Of a stretch of DNA of 64,000 bases, positions 40,403-48,140 are shown piece by piece (position 1 is the stretch's first letter; each line of letters opens with the position of its first letter). Where the stretch lies: NCBI GenBank assembly GCA_052034585.1, contig JBPOIJ010000023.1:62001-126000 (forward strand). Direction: 5' to 3'. The position numbers were made by a program, and so were the translations under genes. Under the pieces are notes generated by a model. It ran no database searches. It saw only the letters and a program-made list of their open reading frames with translations, and was not told where the DNA came from. Source of the stretch: Xiheimicrobium sp052034585. GTDB lineage: Bacteria > Myxococcota > Myxococcia > Myxococcales > Myxococcaceae.

Positions 40403-40516
40403 TCACTTCTTCTTCGACTTGCTGGCGGCCGCGGCGGCCTTGCGCTCCTTGCGCTTCTTCCAGTGCAGCCGGATCTTCGAACGAACGCGGCGGTGCTTCG
40501 ACTTGCTGCGGGCCAT
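40403..40516 (-). CDS. very small basic protein (37 aa)
   Basis: The protein is 37 residues from ATG at 40516, preceded by GAAGGAG with good spacing. The sequence is MARSKSKHRRVRSKIRLHWK then KRKERKAAAAASKSKKK: 19 of 37 residues are Lys, Arg or His. Its pattern is that of ribosome- or RNA-associated mini-proteins; I recall similar small basic proteins in other Myxococcota, without a function. It lies 64 bases downstream of the P1 peptidase gene's 3' neighbour region and on the same strand. The clear ribosome site is the main reason to accept it. Confidence 0.65.
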   Translation of the reverse strand: MARSKSKHRRVRSKIRLHWKKRKERKAAAAASKSKKK

Positions 40517-40581
40517 CGGTGACTCCTTCGAGGTGAACGTCGACGTTGAGGCGCCGCCACTAGCAAACGAGACGGGCCCGG

Positions 40582-41781
40582 TCACTCGTCATCGTCATCG
40601 CCTCTCGAGGCGAGCTCCGGCTCCTTCCCGGCGGGCACGGCGGCATCGGACGGCGTCTTGTTGACGGTGGCGAAGATCGGCTTGGTGGCGTCGACGAAGC
40701 GACGCACCTCGTCGAGGGGCAGCGCGGGCACTTCGTGGCCGTCGACACCGGCCATCGGGGTGGCCATGCAGAGCGCGTTGAGGATCGCCTCCTCGGTGGC
40801 CTCCATCACCGCCTCGTAGAGAGGGTCGAGGCGCTGATCGAGGAGGATCTTCATCTTGTAGACGGTCTTCCGGGTGTGGCGCGGCACCACGTTGGCGGTG
40901 GAGAAGCCGATGACGATCTCTCCGGAGCCGTGCGCCGCGTAGGAGCCCACCCGCCCGATGCCCAAGGCGACGCGCTTGGAGAGCCTGGTGAGCTGGTGCG
41001 GCAGCAAGGGCGCGTCGGTCGCCACCACCGCGATGATCGAGCCGTAGCTGAACTGGCGGCGCGGCAGGTGCTTGAACTTCTCCGCGAGGAACTCGCCGAC
41101 GGGCAGGCCCGCGACCCGGAGGTTGTGCATCTTTCCGAAGTTGCTCATCACCAGCACGCCGAGCGTGTAGCCGCCGAACACCTGGGGGAGCTTGCGCGAA
41201 GCCGTGCCGATGCCGCCCTTGAAGTCGCAGGTGATCATCCCCGTGCCCCCGCCGACACAGCCCTCGGTCACCAGGCCCGACTTGGCGTTCGCGAGCGCCT
41301 CGCGGACGTGCTTCTCGGTGACGTGTCGACCGGAGACGTCGTTGAGGTAGCTGTCGTCGCACTCCCCGACCACGGGAATGATCACGTCGTGCTCGGAGCC
41401 GATGCCCGGGTATTGCTCCACCATCACCCTCGCCATCGCATCCGACACGGCGCCGACGGACATGGTGTTGGTGAGGAGGATCGGCGTCTCGAGCAGCCCC
41501 CACTCGACGACCTGGGTGAGGCCCGAGACCTCGCCCGCGCCGTTGAGCACGAAGGCGCCGCCGGCCAACCGCTCCATGAAGATGTTCGACTCGTTCGGGA
41601 GGATCGCAGTGACGCCAGTTCGAACGGGCCCGACTCCGGGCTTGAGCGGCCCAGGCTCGCCGCGAATGATCGTGGAGTGGCCGACGAGCACGCCCTCGAC
41701 GTCGGTGATGGCGTTGAACTTCCCCGGCTTGAAGCGGCCGAGGGGCAGGCCGAGCTCACGAGCACGCACGCGGGCAGTCAT
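40582..41781 (-). CDS. P1 family peptidase (DmpA/ L-aminopeptidase D-Ala-esterase type)
   Basis: A 399-residue protein of the N-terminal-nucleophile-like DmpA family. The N-terminal hallmark is KFNAITDVEGVLVGHSTI. The tetrad Asn and substrate residues lie in SNIFMERLAGGAFVLNGAGE. Autocleavage and the new N-terminal nucleophile are G247-S248 in QFSYGSIIAVVATDAPLLP. DmpA hydrolyses peptides with small or D-residues at the N-terminus and some beta-peptides. No signal peptide. The last 45 residues are a Pro/Ala/Asp tail ending RGDDDDE that the family usually lacks. ATG at 41781. Confidence 0.92.
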   Translation of the reverse strand: MTARVRARELGLPLGRFKPGKFNAITDVEGVLVGHSTIIRGEPGPLKPGVGPVRTGVTAILPNESNIFMERLAGGAFVLNGAGEVSGLTQVVEWGLLETPILLTNTMSVGAVSDAMARVMVEQYPGIGSEHDVIIPVVGECDDSYLNDVSGRHVTEKHVREALANAKSGLVTEGCVGGGTGMITCDFKGGIGTASRKLPQVFGGYTLGVLVMSNFGKMHNLRVAGLPVGEFLAEKFKHLPRRQFSYGSIIAVVATDAPLLPHQLTRLSKRVALGIGRVGSYAAHGSGEIVIGFSTANVVPRHTRKTVYKMKILLDQRLDPLYEAVMEATEEAILNALCMATPMAGVDGHEVPALPLDEVRRFVDATKPIFATVNKTPSDAAVPAGKEPELASRGDDDDE

Positions 41782-41928
41782 GAGGGGCAGCTACCTCGGG
41801 CGCGGGCGCGAGGCGAGCCATCATGCGAAGCCGTGGCGTGCGGTTCGCGACCGGCGAGTCACGCGAGGGCGACACGCACTGAGGCGGCGGCTGGATCGGA
41901 CGTGGGCCGATGTGGCATCCAACCGGTG

Positions 41929-42822
41929 ATGCGAGTGCTCCAGGTGCTGGTCGGGTCGTGTCTCCTCTCGGCGTGCGTCCGCCACGTGCCGCTCGCCAAC
42001 ACCTCCCTGAGCGCGCGCTTTCGACAGACGATGGAGACGCCGACACCGCTCAGCGCGGCGTCGATTCCGAGCGCGAAGGGCCTTCACTTTCTCTTCGTCG
42101 GCGGGTTCTTGAACGAGGGCATTCCAGGGTACTTCGTCGACAACATGGCGGTGGTGACCGAGGAGCTCGGGGCGACCGCGTCGGTGATCTTCCCCAAGTC
42201 GGCCGACGACCTCGAAGAGGACGCGGCGGGCATTCGCGACGAGGTGATCAGCCTGAGTGATCAGCTTCAGCGGCCGGTGGTGTTGGTGGGCCACAGCAAA
42301 GGCGGCGCCGGGGTCGTGCTCGCAGCGCTCAAGTACCCGGAGCTCATCCGCGGAGGGCGCGTGGTGGACGTCATCTCGATTCAAGGGGCCATTCACGGCT
42401 CTCCGATCGCCGACGCGATGACCGAGTCGCTCCCGATTCCCTTGCTCCACCAGAAGTTCAAGGGGCTGACGGCGCTGACGCGAAAGCGGGCAGACGGCGC
42501 CTTCCGCTCGGCGCCGATGGCGGGCGATCTCACCGACTGGTACCGCGATCATCTCTTCTTCGTGAGGAGCTCGGAGTCGACCGGCGTCGTCGCGGCCGAG
42601 CTGCAGCTGAGCCACGCCTTCTTGACCCGCTTCGGTCCCAATGACGGGCTGCTCTGCGAAGGGGATCAGCTCCTGGGTGGTGTGGGGCGCGATCTCGGCG
42701 TGCTCCGTGCCGACCACGGCGCCCTCACCGTCACCGCCCCGATCAGCGGCTTCACCGCCGACACCCGTCGTGCCTTCACCCGCGCGCTCCTGTTCGAGGT
42801 CTTCGAACGCCGAGCGCCGTGA
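41929..42822 (+). CDS. lipoprotein lipase/esterase-like protein
   Basis: A 297-residue protein from ATG at 41929. Lipobox: LQVLVGSCLLSAC, Cys about 16. The fold is alpha/beta-hydrolase: KGLHFLFVGGFLNEGIPGYF, then VVLVGHSKGGAGVVLAALKY with nucleophile Ser in G-H-S-K-G. VDVISIQGAIHGSPIADAMT resembles class-2 lipases, and a His candidate is GVLRADHGALTV. It looks like a secreted or outer-membrane lipase/phospholipase acting on lipids. GTG at 41926 is an alternative start. Genes on both sides differ in strand or function. Confidence 0.8.
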   Translation: MRVLQVLVGSCLLSACVRHVPLANTSLSARFRQTMETPTPLSAASIPSAKGLHFLFVGGFLNEGIPGYFVDNMAVVTEELGATASVIFPKSADDLEEDAAGIRDEVISLSDQLQRPVVLVGHSKGGAGVVLAALKYPELIRGGRVVDVISIQGAIHGSPIADAMTESLPIPLLHQKFKGLTALTRKRADGAFRSAPMAGDLTDWYRDHLFFVRSSESTGVVAAELQLSHAFLTRFGPNDGLLCEGDQLLGGVGRDLGVLRADHGALTVTAPISGFTADTRRAFTRALLFEVFERRAP

Positions 42823-42915
42823 GCCCCAGCCGCGCCGCAAACAGCTGATTTCACGATCGTTCGACCGTCGACGAAAGGAGACTCACCTGCACCCGCGGTC
42901 GAGTGTCACCCCGAC

Positions 42916-44307
42916 ATGCCCCCCCTCGTGGAACACGTGCGCCGATCGACTGCGCTTGCGCGCGTGATGTCCTTCGCGCTGATCGGCGCTGGTCTCGTCA
43001 TTGCCGCGGTCGTCATCGGGCTCGGCGCGCCGCTGGGGATCGCGGGGCTCGGCTTCGCGTTGATCGTGGGTGGCGCCCTGGGCGTGTGGCGAGCGGCGCG
43101 AGTGCACCGCGAGTTCGACGCGGCGATCGCAGATCCTGAGCGAGTGCTCCAGCTGTCGCCAGTCTCGGTGAACCTCCGAGTGAACGGCCTCAACGCGGGG
43201 ACCCACGCGGTGCTGATCGTCGTCTTCGCCTCGGGCCGGCATGCGCGGCTGGCAGGGAGCGCCCTCGAGGCGGCGCGCGCGGCGTTCCCTCGCGCAACGG
43301 TGGTGACCGATCGCGAGCCGTACGATCGCGCCGACACCCAGAGCCGGCTGGGCTTTCTCGGGGTGGCTTTCGCGGGTCTGATCCTCGGTACCGTCGGCGC
43401 GGTGCTGGCGACGGTGCCGCGGGTGAACGAGGAGCTCGCCTCGATCGAGCGTTGGCGGACGGCGATCGCGAGCGAGAAGGCGCTGACGGAGAAGGCGCTC
43501 CGCGCGATCGACCCAAACGACTCGACGGCCTGGTCTGCCTGCGCGAGCACCACGCTCGCCGGTGAGGTTCCGCTCCGGATCGAGGGAGTCGACGAGGAGC
43601 CGCTCGTGGGGAGCCTGACCGTCGGGAAGGACGTGTTCGTGACCGAGTCCTTCTCTCCCTTCTTCGAGAGCCGCAGCACCCTCACCCTCGACGCGCTGAC
43701 TGGAAGCCGGCTGCGGCGGAGAGAAGCCGTCGCGCCGCAGTTCGCGATCGCCGGGAAACGGGTCGGCGAGGCGCTCGTGCTCCGGGTGGTGACCAGCTCC
43801 GGCGACCTGGTGTGTCAGGGCCGCGCGACGCTCGAGAAGGGTCAGGGGAACGCGGTGGTGAGCGCGGAGCGCGCCGGCGTCGGCCAGACGATCGCCCGGC
43901 CGTTCTGCCCGCAGCTCGCGCCACGCGCCTGCGCCGATTTCCCTCCGCTCGCGGTGCCGATCGTCGCCGACACGACTCCAGCCGAGAGCGCCCGAGCAGC
44001 GCCTCGCGAGGCGACGACTGGTTCGCTCTCACGAGAGGCGATTCAAGGCGTCATTCGGAAGAACACCGCGATCCAGAGGTGCTTCGAGCAGGCGCTGCGC
44101 AAGCAGCCGAAGCTCGCCGGCAAGGTGACGGTCTCGTTCGTGATCGGCGCACAGGGCTCGGTGACGAGCGCGTCGGTCCAGAACAGCACCGTGTCGAGCA
44201 CCGCCCTCGAGCGCTGCGTGGTGGACCGGGTGCGGAGCTTCCGTTTCCCCAAGCCGACCGGGGGCGCGGTGGCCGTCGCCTACCCGTTCGTGTTCGCGCC
44301 CAACTGA
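42916..44307 (+). CDS. membrane protein with AgmX/PglI C-terminal domain
   Basis: A 463-residue protein. Residues 15-60 hold two membrane segments (ALIGAGLVIAAVVIGLGAPL and onward). Another lies at about 145-166 (LGFLGVAFAGLILGTVGAVL). A beta-rich central domain (about 200-330) follows. The last 90 residues repeat the AgmX-like domain: GVIRKNTAIQRCFEQALRKQ, GKVTVSFVIGAQGSVTSASV, TALERCVVDRVRSFRFPKPT. The Cys pair (RCFEQ/ERCVV) is kept. The layout differs from the paralogs at 11.7 and 24.6 kb. Probable envelope-spanning component; partner unknown. ATG at 42916. Confidence 0.75.
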   Translation: MPPLVEHVRRSTALARVMSFALIGAGLVIAAVVIGLGAPLGIAGLGFALIVGGALGVWRAARVHREFDAAIADPERVLQLSPVSVNLRVNGLNAGTHAVLIVVFASGRHARLAGSALEAARAAFPRATVVTDREPYDRADTQSRLGFLGVAFAGLILGTVGAVLATVPRVNEELASIERWRTAIASEKALTEKALRAIDPNDSTAWSACASTTLAGEVPLRIEGVDEEPLVGSLTVGKDVFVTESFSPFFESRSTLTLDALTGSRLRRREAVAPQFAIAGKRVGEALVLRVVTSSGDLVCQGRATLEKGQGNAVVSAERAGVGQTIARPFCPQLAPRACADFPPLAVPIVADTTPAESARAAPREATTGSLSREAIQGVIRKNTAIQRCFEQALRKQPKLAGKVTVSFVIGAQGSVTSASVQNSTVSSTALERCVVDRVRSFRFPKPTGGAVAVAYPFVFAPN

Positions 44308-44321
44308 TCAGGCGCGGCCGT

Positions 44322-44708
44322 TCAGGAGCGGCGCCGGCTCTTCTTGGCCTTCTTCACCGAAGCCCACACCCCCAGCGCGGCGCCGGAGGGATCCATGAAG
44401 ATGCCGATGGCACCCATGTCGCCGATCGGCATGAAGTCGACGACGATCTCCGCGCCGAGCTTCTTGGCCTTGGCGATCGTCTTCTTCACGTCGTCGACCT
44501 CGACGTAGGGCAGCCACGACGTGGGCGCGTCGGGCATTGGCTTCTTCTGCATGCCGCCACCGGTGGCGTTCTTGCCCGCGTCGACGCCCAGGTACTCCTT
44601 CATCTGGGGATAGGGGGCGATCTTCCACTTGAAGAGCTTCGCGTAGAAGGCGCGGGCTCCCTTGAGATCGTCGGTGTTGAGTTCGACGTGGACGAAGGCG
44701 TTCGGCAT
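44322..44708 (-). CDS. VOC-family (glyoxalase/bleomycin-resistance fold) protein
   Basis: A 128-residue protein from ATG at 44708. It has the paired beta-alpha-beta repeats of vicinal-oxygen-chelate proteins: NAFVHVELNTDDLKGARAFY, then LFKWKIAPYPQMKEYLGV; second repeat SWLPYVEVDDVKKTIAKAKK, then GDMGAIGIFMDPSGAALGVW. Metal ligands are likely H8 (FVHVEL) and residues near the ends of each half. Substrate unknown; the 'L-x-x-x-R-A-F-Y-A-K-L-F-x-W' phrase is common in uncharacterised bacterial VOC proteins. A Lys/Arg-rich C-terminus ends the protein. The upstream in-frame extension is not credible. Confidence 0.88.
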   Translation of the reverse strand: MPNAFVHVELNTDDLKGARAFYAKLFKWKIAPYPQMKEYLGVDAGKNATGGGMQKKPMPDAPTSWLPYVEVDDVKKTIAKAKKLGAEIVVDFMPIGDMGAIGIFMDPSGAALGVWASVKKAKKSRRRS

Positions 44709-44775
44709 CTGGGATCTCCGGTGAGGGTGAGCTGCGGAGCCCAGACCGGCCGGCGGCCGAAAACTCATCGGTCGC

Positions 44776-45258
44776 CTACTTCGGCGCGGTTTCGCTCACG
44801 ATCTCGAACACTTCCGCGTCCTTCAGGCCGAAGACGAGCTTGCCGTTTTCGAGCGCCTTCTCTCGCGGGCTGTTGGTGAAGCGCTCGCGGAACGCCTTCG
44901 CAGGGCGGAGGCTGATGCTCGCGCCGGTCTTCGCGTTCGTGAAGGTGGTGCTCATCGCCTCGAAGGGCGCTTCCTCGAGCGAGAGGTTCAGCTTGCCGAC
45001 GCTGGCCCCAGTGGCGGCCTGGGCTCCGTCGGCGACGCAGGCGAACTGCGGCACCTTGGGCGACTTGTGGAGCAGCCTGAGGTCGTGGCTCTGCGCCTGA
45101 AGACCCAACCTCTTGAGGGCGAACTGGCCCATTCGAAACCCAGCGACGGCCCAGGGCCCGGCTTCACCGTGGATCGCGGCGACGGCGGCGAGCTCTGCCT
45201 GCATCGTCGGAGGCGGGTGTTGCGACAGGAGGCCGAGGGTGAGGACGAAGGCGTGCAT
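44776..45258 (-). CDS. secreted FmdE-like (formylmethanofuran dehydrogenase subunit E-like) protein
   Basis: A 160-residue protein. The first 13-15 residues (MHAFVLTLGLLSQHPPP) resemble a signal peptide. Then come AIHGEAGPWAVAGFRMGQFA and QFACVADGAQAATGASVGKL, which match the FmdE family core: an H-G-x2-x-P-x5-G-Y/F-R-M helix and a Cys-x3-D/G-x2-Q-x3-G-x2-x-G-K loop. The first Cys of classical FmdE is Gly here. Methanogens use the protein with C1 carriers, but in bacteria its role is open; it may bind a metal or cofactor. Downstream of the two SPFH genes, same strand. Confidence 0.75.
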   Translation of the reverse strand: MHAFVLTLGLLSQHPPPTMQAELAAVAAIHGEAGPWAVAGFRMGQFALKRLGLQAQSHDLRLLHKSPKVPQFACVADGAQAATGASVGKLNLSLEEAPFEAMSTTFTNAKTGASISLRPAKAFRERFTNSPREKALENGKLVFGLKDAEVFEIVSETAPK

Positions 45259-45293
45259 GGGCGCCGTGTACTCCGCGCCCGGGATTCAGCCAC

Positions 45294-46313
45294 TCACTTC
45301 GTCTTTGGCGTCACGCGCTGCGCGGCCTGCGCCGAGATGAGCTGGTTCACGTCGAGCGTCTGCAGGTTGGCGCCCTTGCCGGTGGGGATCATCACCACCC
45401 TCTTGCCCTGGAGCGCCTCGGCGATCTTCAGCTTCACCATCGTGCGGCCGCCGGCGCCACCGAGGGCGGCGTTCTCCTTCTCGATCGACTGGGCCCGCGT
45501 CTTCGCTTCGGTGAGCGAGGCGGTCGCTTCGTTCTTCGACTTCACCAGCTGCGCGTCGGCGGTCAGCCTGGCCTGCTCGAGCTCACCCTTGGCGGTCGCG
45601 ATGTCCTTCGACACCACGCCACGCGCGGACTCGAGGTTGCGCTTGGACTCCTCCGCCGCCGCCTGCGCCTCGCTCTTCAGCTTCTCGCCGTTCTGCTCGG
45701 CGAGCTTCTTCTCGCGAATGACCTCCTCGTAGGCCGGGTTGAAGCGGTGCTCACCGAGGATCACCTGCTCGACGATGACGCCCTCCGAGCCGAGCGCCGA
45801 GAGCAACAGCTGCCGGGCCTCGTCGGCGGCGGCGAAGCGTTTGTCGGCGACGTAGAAGTCCTCCGACTTGAGCCGGTTGAGCGCGTCACGGACGTAGGCG
45901 CGAGCGGCAGGCCGAACGAGGCGCTCCTGCACGTCGTCGGTGGACTCGCCCACGCGCTGGAGCACCAGCGGCGCCTTGGTCGGGTCGATGCGCCAGGTGA
46001 CGGTGACGTCGACCGAGATGTCGTTGCCATCGACGGTCTTGAACTCGACGTCGTCGACGTTGCCGTCGTCTCCCGGCTGCTTCTGCATGCGCAGGTTCTG
46101 GAGCTTGGTCTCGAAGGTGTGCCAGTCGGTGATGATCGGCGCGAAGAAGTAGGTCGCCCCCGAGGCGTACACCTCGTCTTGCACGCCCTTCTTGCCGAAC
46201 GGGGCCACCTTTCGGGTGAGCACGCCCACCTCGTTGGCGTCGGTGGAGTGACACGCGCAGCCGCTCACCGACGAGAGGCTCACCGCGAGGACGATCAGGT
46301 GCAGTCGCTTCAT
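45294..46313 (-). CDS. SPFH/band 7 lipoprotein
   Basis: A 339-residue protein. The signal peptide ends in a lipobox (VSLSSVSGC, Cys about 19). The band 7/PHB domain (about 28-215) includes ANEVGVLTRKVAPFGKKGVQ, VEFKTVDGNDISVDVTVTWRID and GVIVEQVILGEHRFNPAYEE. A long coiled coil follows (EKLKSEAQAAAEESKRNLES and onward). The C-terminus (NAALGGAGGRTMVKLKIAEA) resembles the end of the neighbouring SPFH protein. Lipid attachment of an SPFH protein is uncommon. Its ATG at 46313 lies one base after the stop of the gene upstream, with GGGGAGAG preceding, so the pair should form a complex. Confidence 0.88.
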   Translation of the reverse strand: MKRLHLIVLAVSLSSVSGCACHSTDANEVGVLTRKVAPFGKKGVQDEVYASGATYFFAPIITDWHTFETKLQNLRMQKQPGDDGNVDDVEFKTVDGNDISVDVTVTWRIDPTKAPLVLQRVGESTDDVQERLVRPAARAYVRDALNRLKSEDFYVADKRFAAADEARQLLLSALGSEGVIVEQVILGEHRFNPAYEEVIREKKLAEQNGEKLKSEAQAAAEESKRNLESARGVVSKDIATAKGELEQARLTADAQLVKSKNEATASLTEAKTRAQSIEKENAALGGAGGRTMVKLKIAEALQGKRVVMIPTGKGANLQTLDVNQLISAQAAQRVTPKTK

Positions 46314-46314
46314 C

Positions 46315-47364
46315 TCACTCTCCCCTCACGTCGAACCGCCGCAGCAGCTGGTTGAGATCGAGCGGGTTGGTGCCGCCCTCGCCGTCGCTGGGCACCACGA
46401 TGACGTCGACGCCCTCGAGCACGTCGGCCATCTTGAGCCCGACCATGTTCTCGCTGCCCGCGCCACGGAGCGCCTTGTTCTCGAGCTCGGTGCCCTGCGC
46501 CTTCGCGAGGCGAACGACGAGCTCTCCTTCGGCGGCCTTGGTGCGCCGGTAGAGATCCGCCTCGGAGCGCAGCTTCTCCACCTCCGCCTTGCCGCGGGCG
46601 TACTCGACGTCCACCGAGGCGGCGCCTTCGGCCACGATGCGGTTCTTCTCGGCTTCGGCCTGCGCGGCCTGCGCCTCTGCCTGGTTCTTGAAGACCGTCT
46701 GATCCTGGATCTTCCGCTGCTCGATCGCCGCCTGGTACCGCGCGTCGTAGCGGTACTGGCGCACCAGCACGTGGGTCACCTTGATGCCGCGCGGCGCGAG
46801 CTCGTCGGACAAGAGCTTCTGGGCCTGCTCGGCGGCCTTCTCGCGGGTGTCGCCCTTGTAGAAGTCCTCGGCGTCGAGCTCACCGAAGGTGCGGCGCAAG
46901 GTCTGCTCGGTGCGTGGGATGACCACCGAGTCTTCGTAGAGCCGGCCCGGGCCGATCTGCGTCATCACCTTGTAGGCGTCGTCGATGCGGTAGAGCACGG
47001 TGACGTCGACCGAGACGGTGTAGCCCTCCGAGGTCTGGATCTTGAGGGCCGGCACCGCGCGCAGGTTGGGAATGTGCGCCGACGGTGTCTGCGCGTCGCT
47101 CATCTCGAGCACCTGGAGGTCGGCCGGGAAGAGGTGCATTCGCTCGGCGCCCGGAGTGAGGAAGTAGAGCCCCGGCTGGTAGATCTCGGTGTGCACGCCC
47201 TGCCCCGAGCCGAAGGTCACCTGCTTGACGCCCCACTGCCCGGGGCGCACGTAGGTCGAGCCGATCGTCCAGCCGAGGACGAAGAGAATGAGGATCGCGG
47301 CGATCGGCCAGATGAACCGCATGCGTCGCCCGAGCCCACTTCGCAGCCGTTCTGCTGGAGTCAT
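46315..47364 (-). CDS. SPFH/band 7 membrane protein
   Basis: A 349-residue protein from ATG at 47364. The N-terminal membrane anchor is FIWPIAAILILFVLGWTIGS. The band 7 domain includes RPGQWGVKQVTFGSGQGVHT, TSEGYTVSVDVTVLYRIDDA and GIKVTHVLVRQYRYDARYQA. The coiled-coil region (QAEAQAAQAEAEKNRIVAEG) and the C-terminal NKALRGAGSENMVGLKMADV align with the following lipoprotein, so the two are paralogs. Like HflK/HflC they may form a ring or cap at the membrane, here one anchored by a helix and one by lipid. An internal Met at about residue 15 is another possible start. Confidence 0.88.
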   Translation of the reverse strand: MTPAERLRSGLGRRMRFIWPIAAILILFVLGWTIGSTYVRPGQWGVKQVTFGSGQGVHTEIYQPGLYFLTPGAERMHLFPADLQVLEMSDAQTPSAHIPNLRAVPALKIQTSEGYTVSVDVTVLYRIDDAYKVMTQIGPGRLYEDSVVIPRTEQTLRRTFGELDAEDFYKGDTREKAAEQAQKLLSDELAPRGIKVTHVLVRQYRYDARYQAAIEQRKIQDQTVFKNQAEAQAAQAEAEKNRIVAEGAASVDVEYARGKAEVEKLRSEADLYRRTKAAEGELVVRLAKAQGTELENKALRGAGSENMVGLKMADVLEGVDVIVVPSDGEGGTNPLDLNQLLRRFDVRGE

Positions 47365-47411
47365 GATCGCGAAGGCTCGCCTGGGAACCCAGTCGCGTCG
47401 ACTTTCCGTCC

Positions 47412-48065
47412 CTACGGCCGAGGGACGCGAAACCGGGTGAACCAGTTGCAGGGCCCCCTCGCCCCGCAGATGACGACCGCCGGAACGACGTCGAACTCGA
47501 CGTTGAGCGCGTACTGCCGGCCGGGCTCGAGAACGAGTGCCCACGACGACGGCGTTCCAACCGTGAAGCTCTCGTTCAGGTAGGCATCGTTGCGCCGAAG
47601 CACCGCGTAGGCGCCAGCAAAGTCACAGGCAGTGGGGCTGATCGAGGAACGACCATCGAACCAGTTGGTGTAGACGGGGCTCGTCGAGCCGATGGTCCCC
47701 GTCCTCGTCGGAGGAGACGCGGCCGATGGCGTGGTGAACGTCATCACCAGGTGCCCCTTGTTCGTGCCGTCGTAGGTGATCGTCTGAACAGTGTCGGGGT
47801 TGGTGTTGCCGTCGATGACGCGAACACCAGGGTAGGTGGCGCAGAGCGACGCCGGAGGGCCCGCATCGGGCACCGCAGCGTCGAGCCGACCAGCGTCGCG
47901 AGCCAAGCCTCCATCCAGCTCGCCCAGCCCGCCGTCCTCTTCGATTCCCGCGTCACGCTCGAGGGCGCTCGACCCTGCGTCCGGCGGCTCCCCAAGCGGA
48001 GGACCCGCACACCCGACGACGACGACCAGCGACAGAAGCCGTTCGACGGATCGCATGAGCCTCAT
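47412..48065 (-). CDS. DAG-rich lipoprotein, hypothetical
   Basis: A 217-residue protein from ATG at 48065 (a second ATG at 48056). The signal peptide has the lipobox LSLVVVVGC. A spacer of Asp/Ala/Gly repeats follows (GEPPDAGSSALERDAGIEED, then GGLGELDGGLARDAGRLDAA), the spacer type seen in many myxobacterial surface lipoproteins. The C-terminal 130 residues are a beta-rich domain with Cys (LCATYPGVRVIDGNTNPDT, ACDFAGAYAVLRRNDAYLN, ICGARGPCNWFTRFRV). I recognise no family. Divergent from the next Gly-rich lipoprotein. Confidence 0.7.
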   Translation of the reverse strand: MRLMRSVERLLSLVVVVGCAGPPLGEPPDAGSSALERDAGIEEDGGLGELDGGLARDAGRLDAAVPDAGPPASLCATYPGVRVIDGNTNPDTVQTITYDGTNKGHLVMTFTTPSAASPPTRTGTIGSTSPVYTNWFDGRSSISPTACDFAGAYAVLRRNDAYLNESFTVGTPSSWALVLEPGRQYALNVEFDVVPAVVICGARGPCNWFTRFRVPRP

Positions 48066-48140
48066 GCTGCTCAACCGCCGCTCCCGGCGCAACCCGCGCT
48101 CCGTCTTCCGTGAGAACTGCGGTTCTGGTTTGATCAGGGC

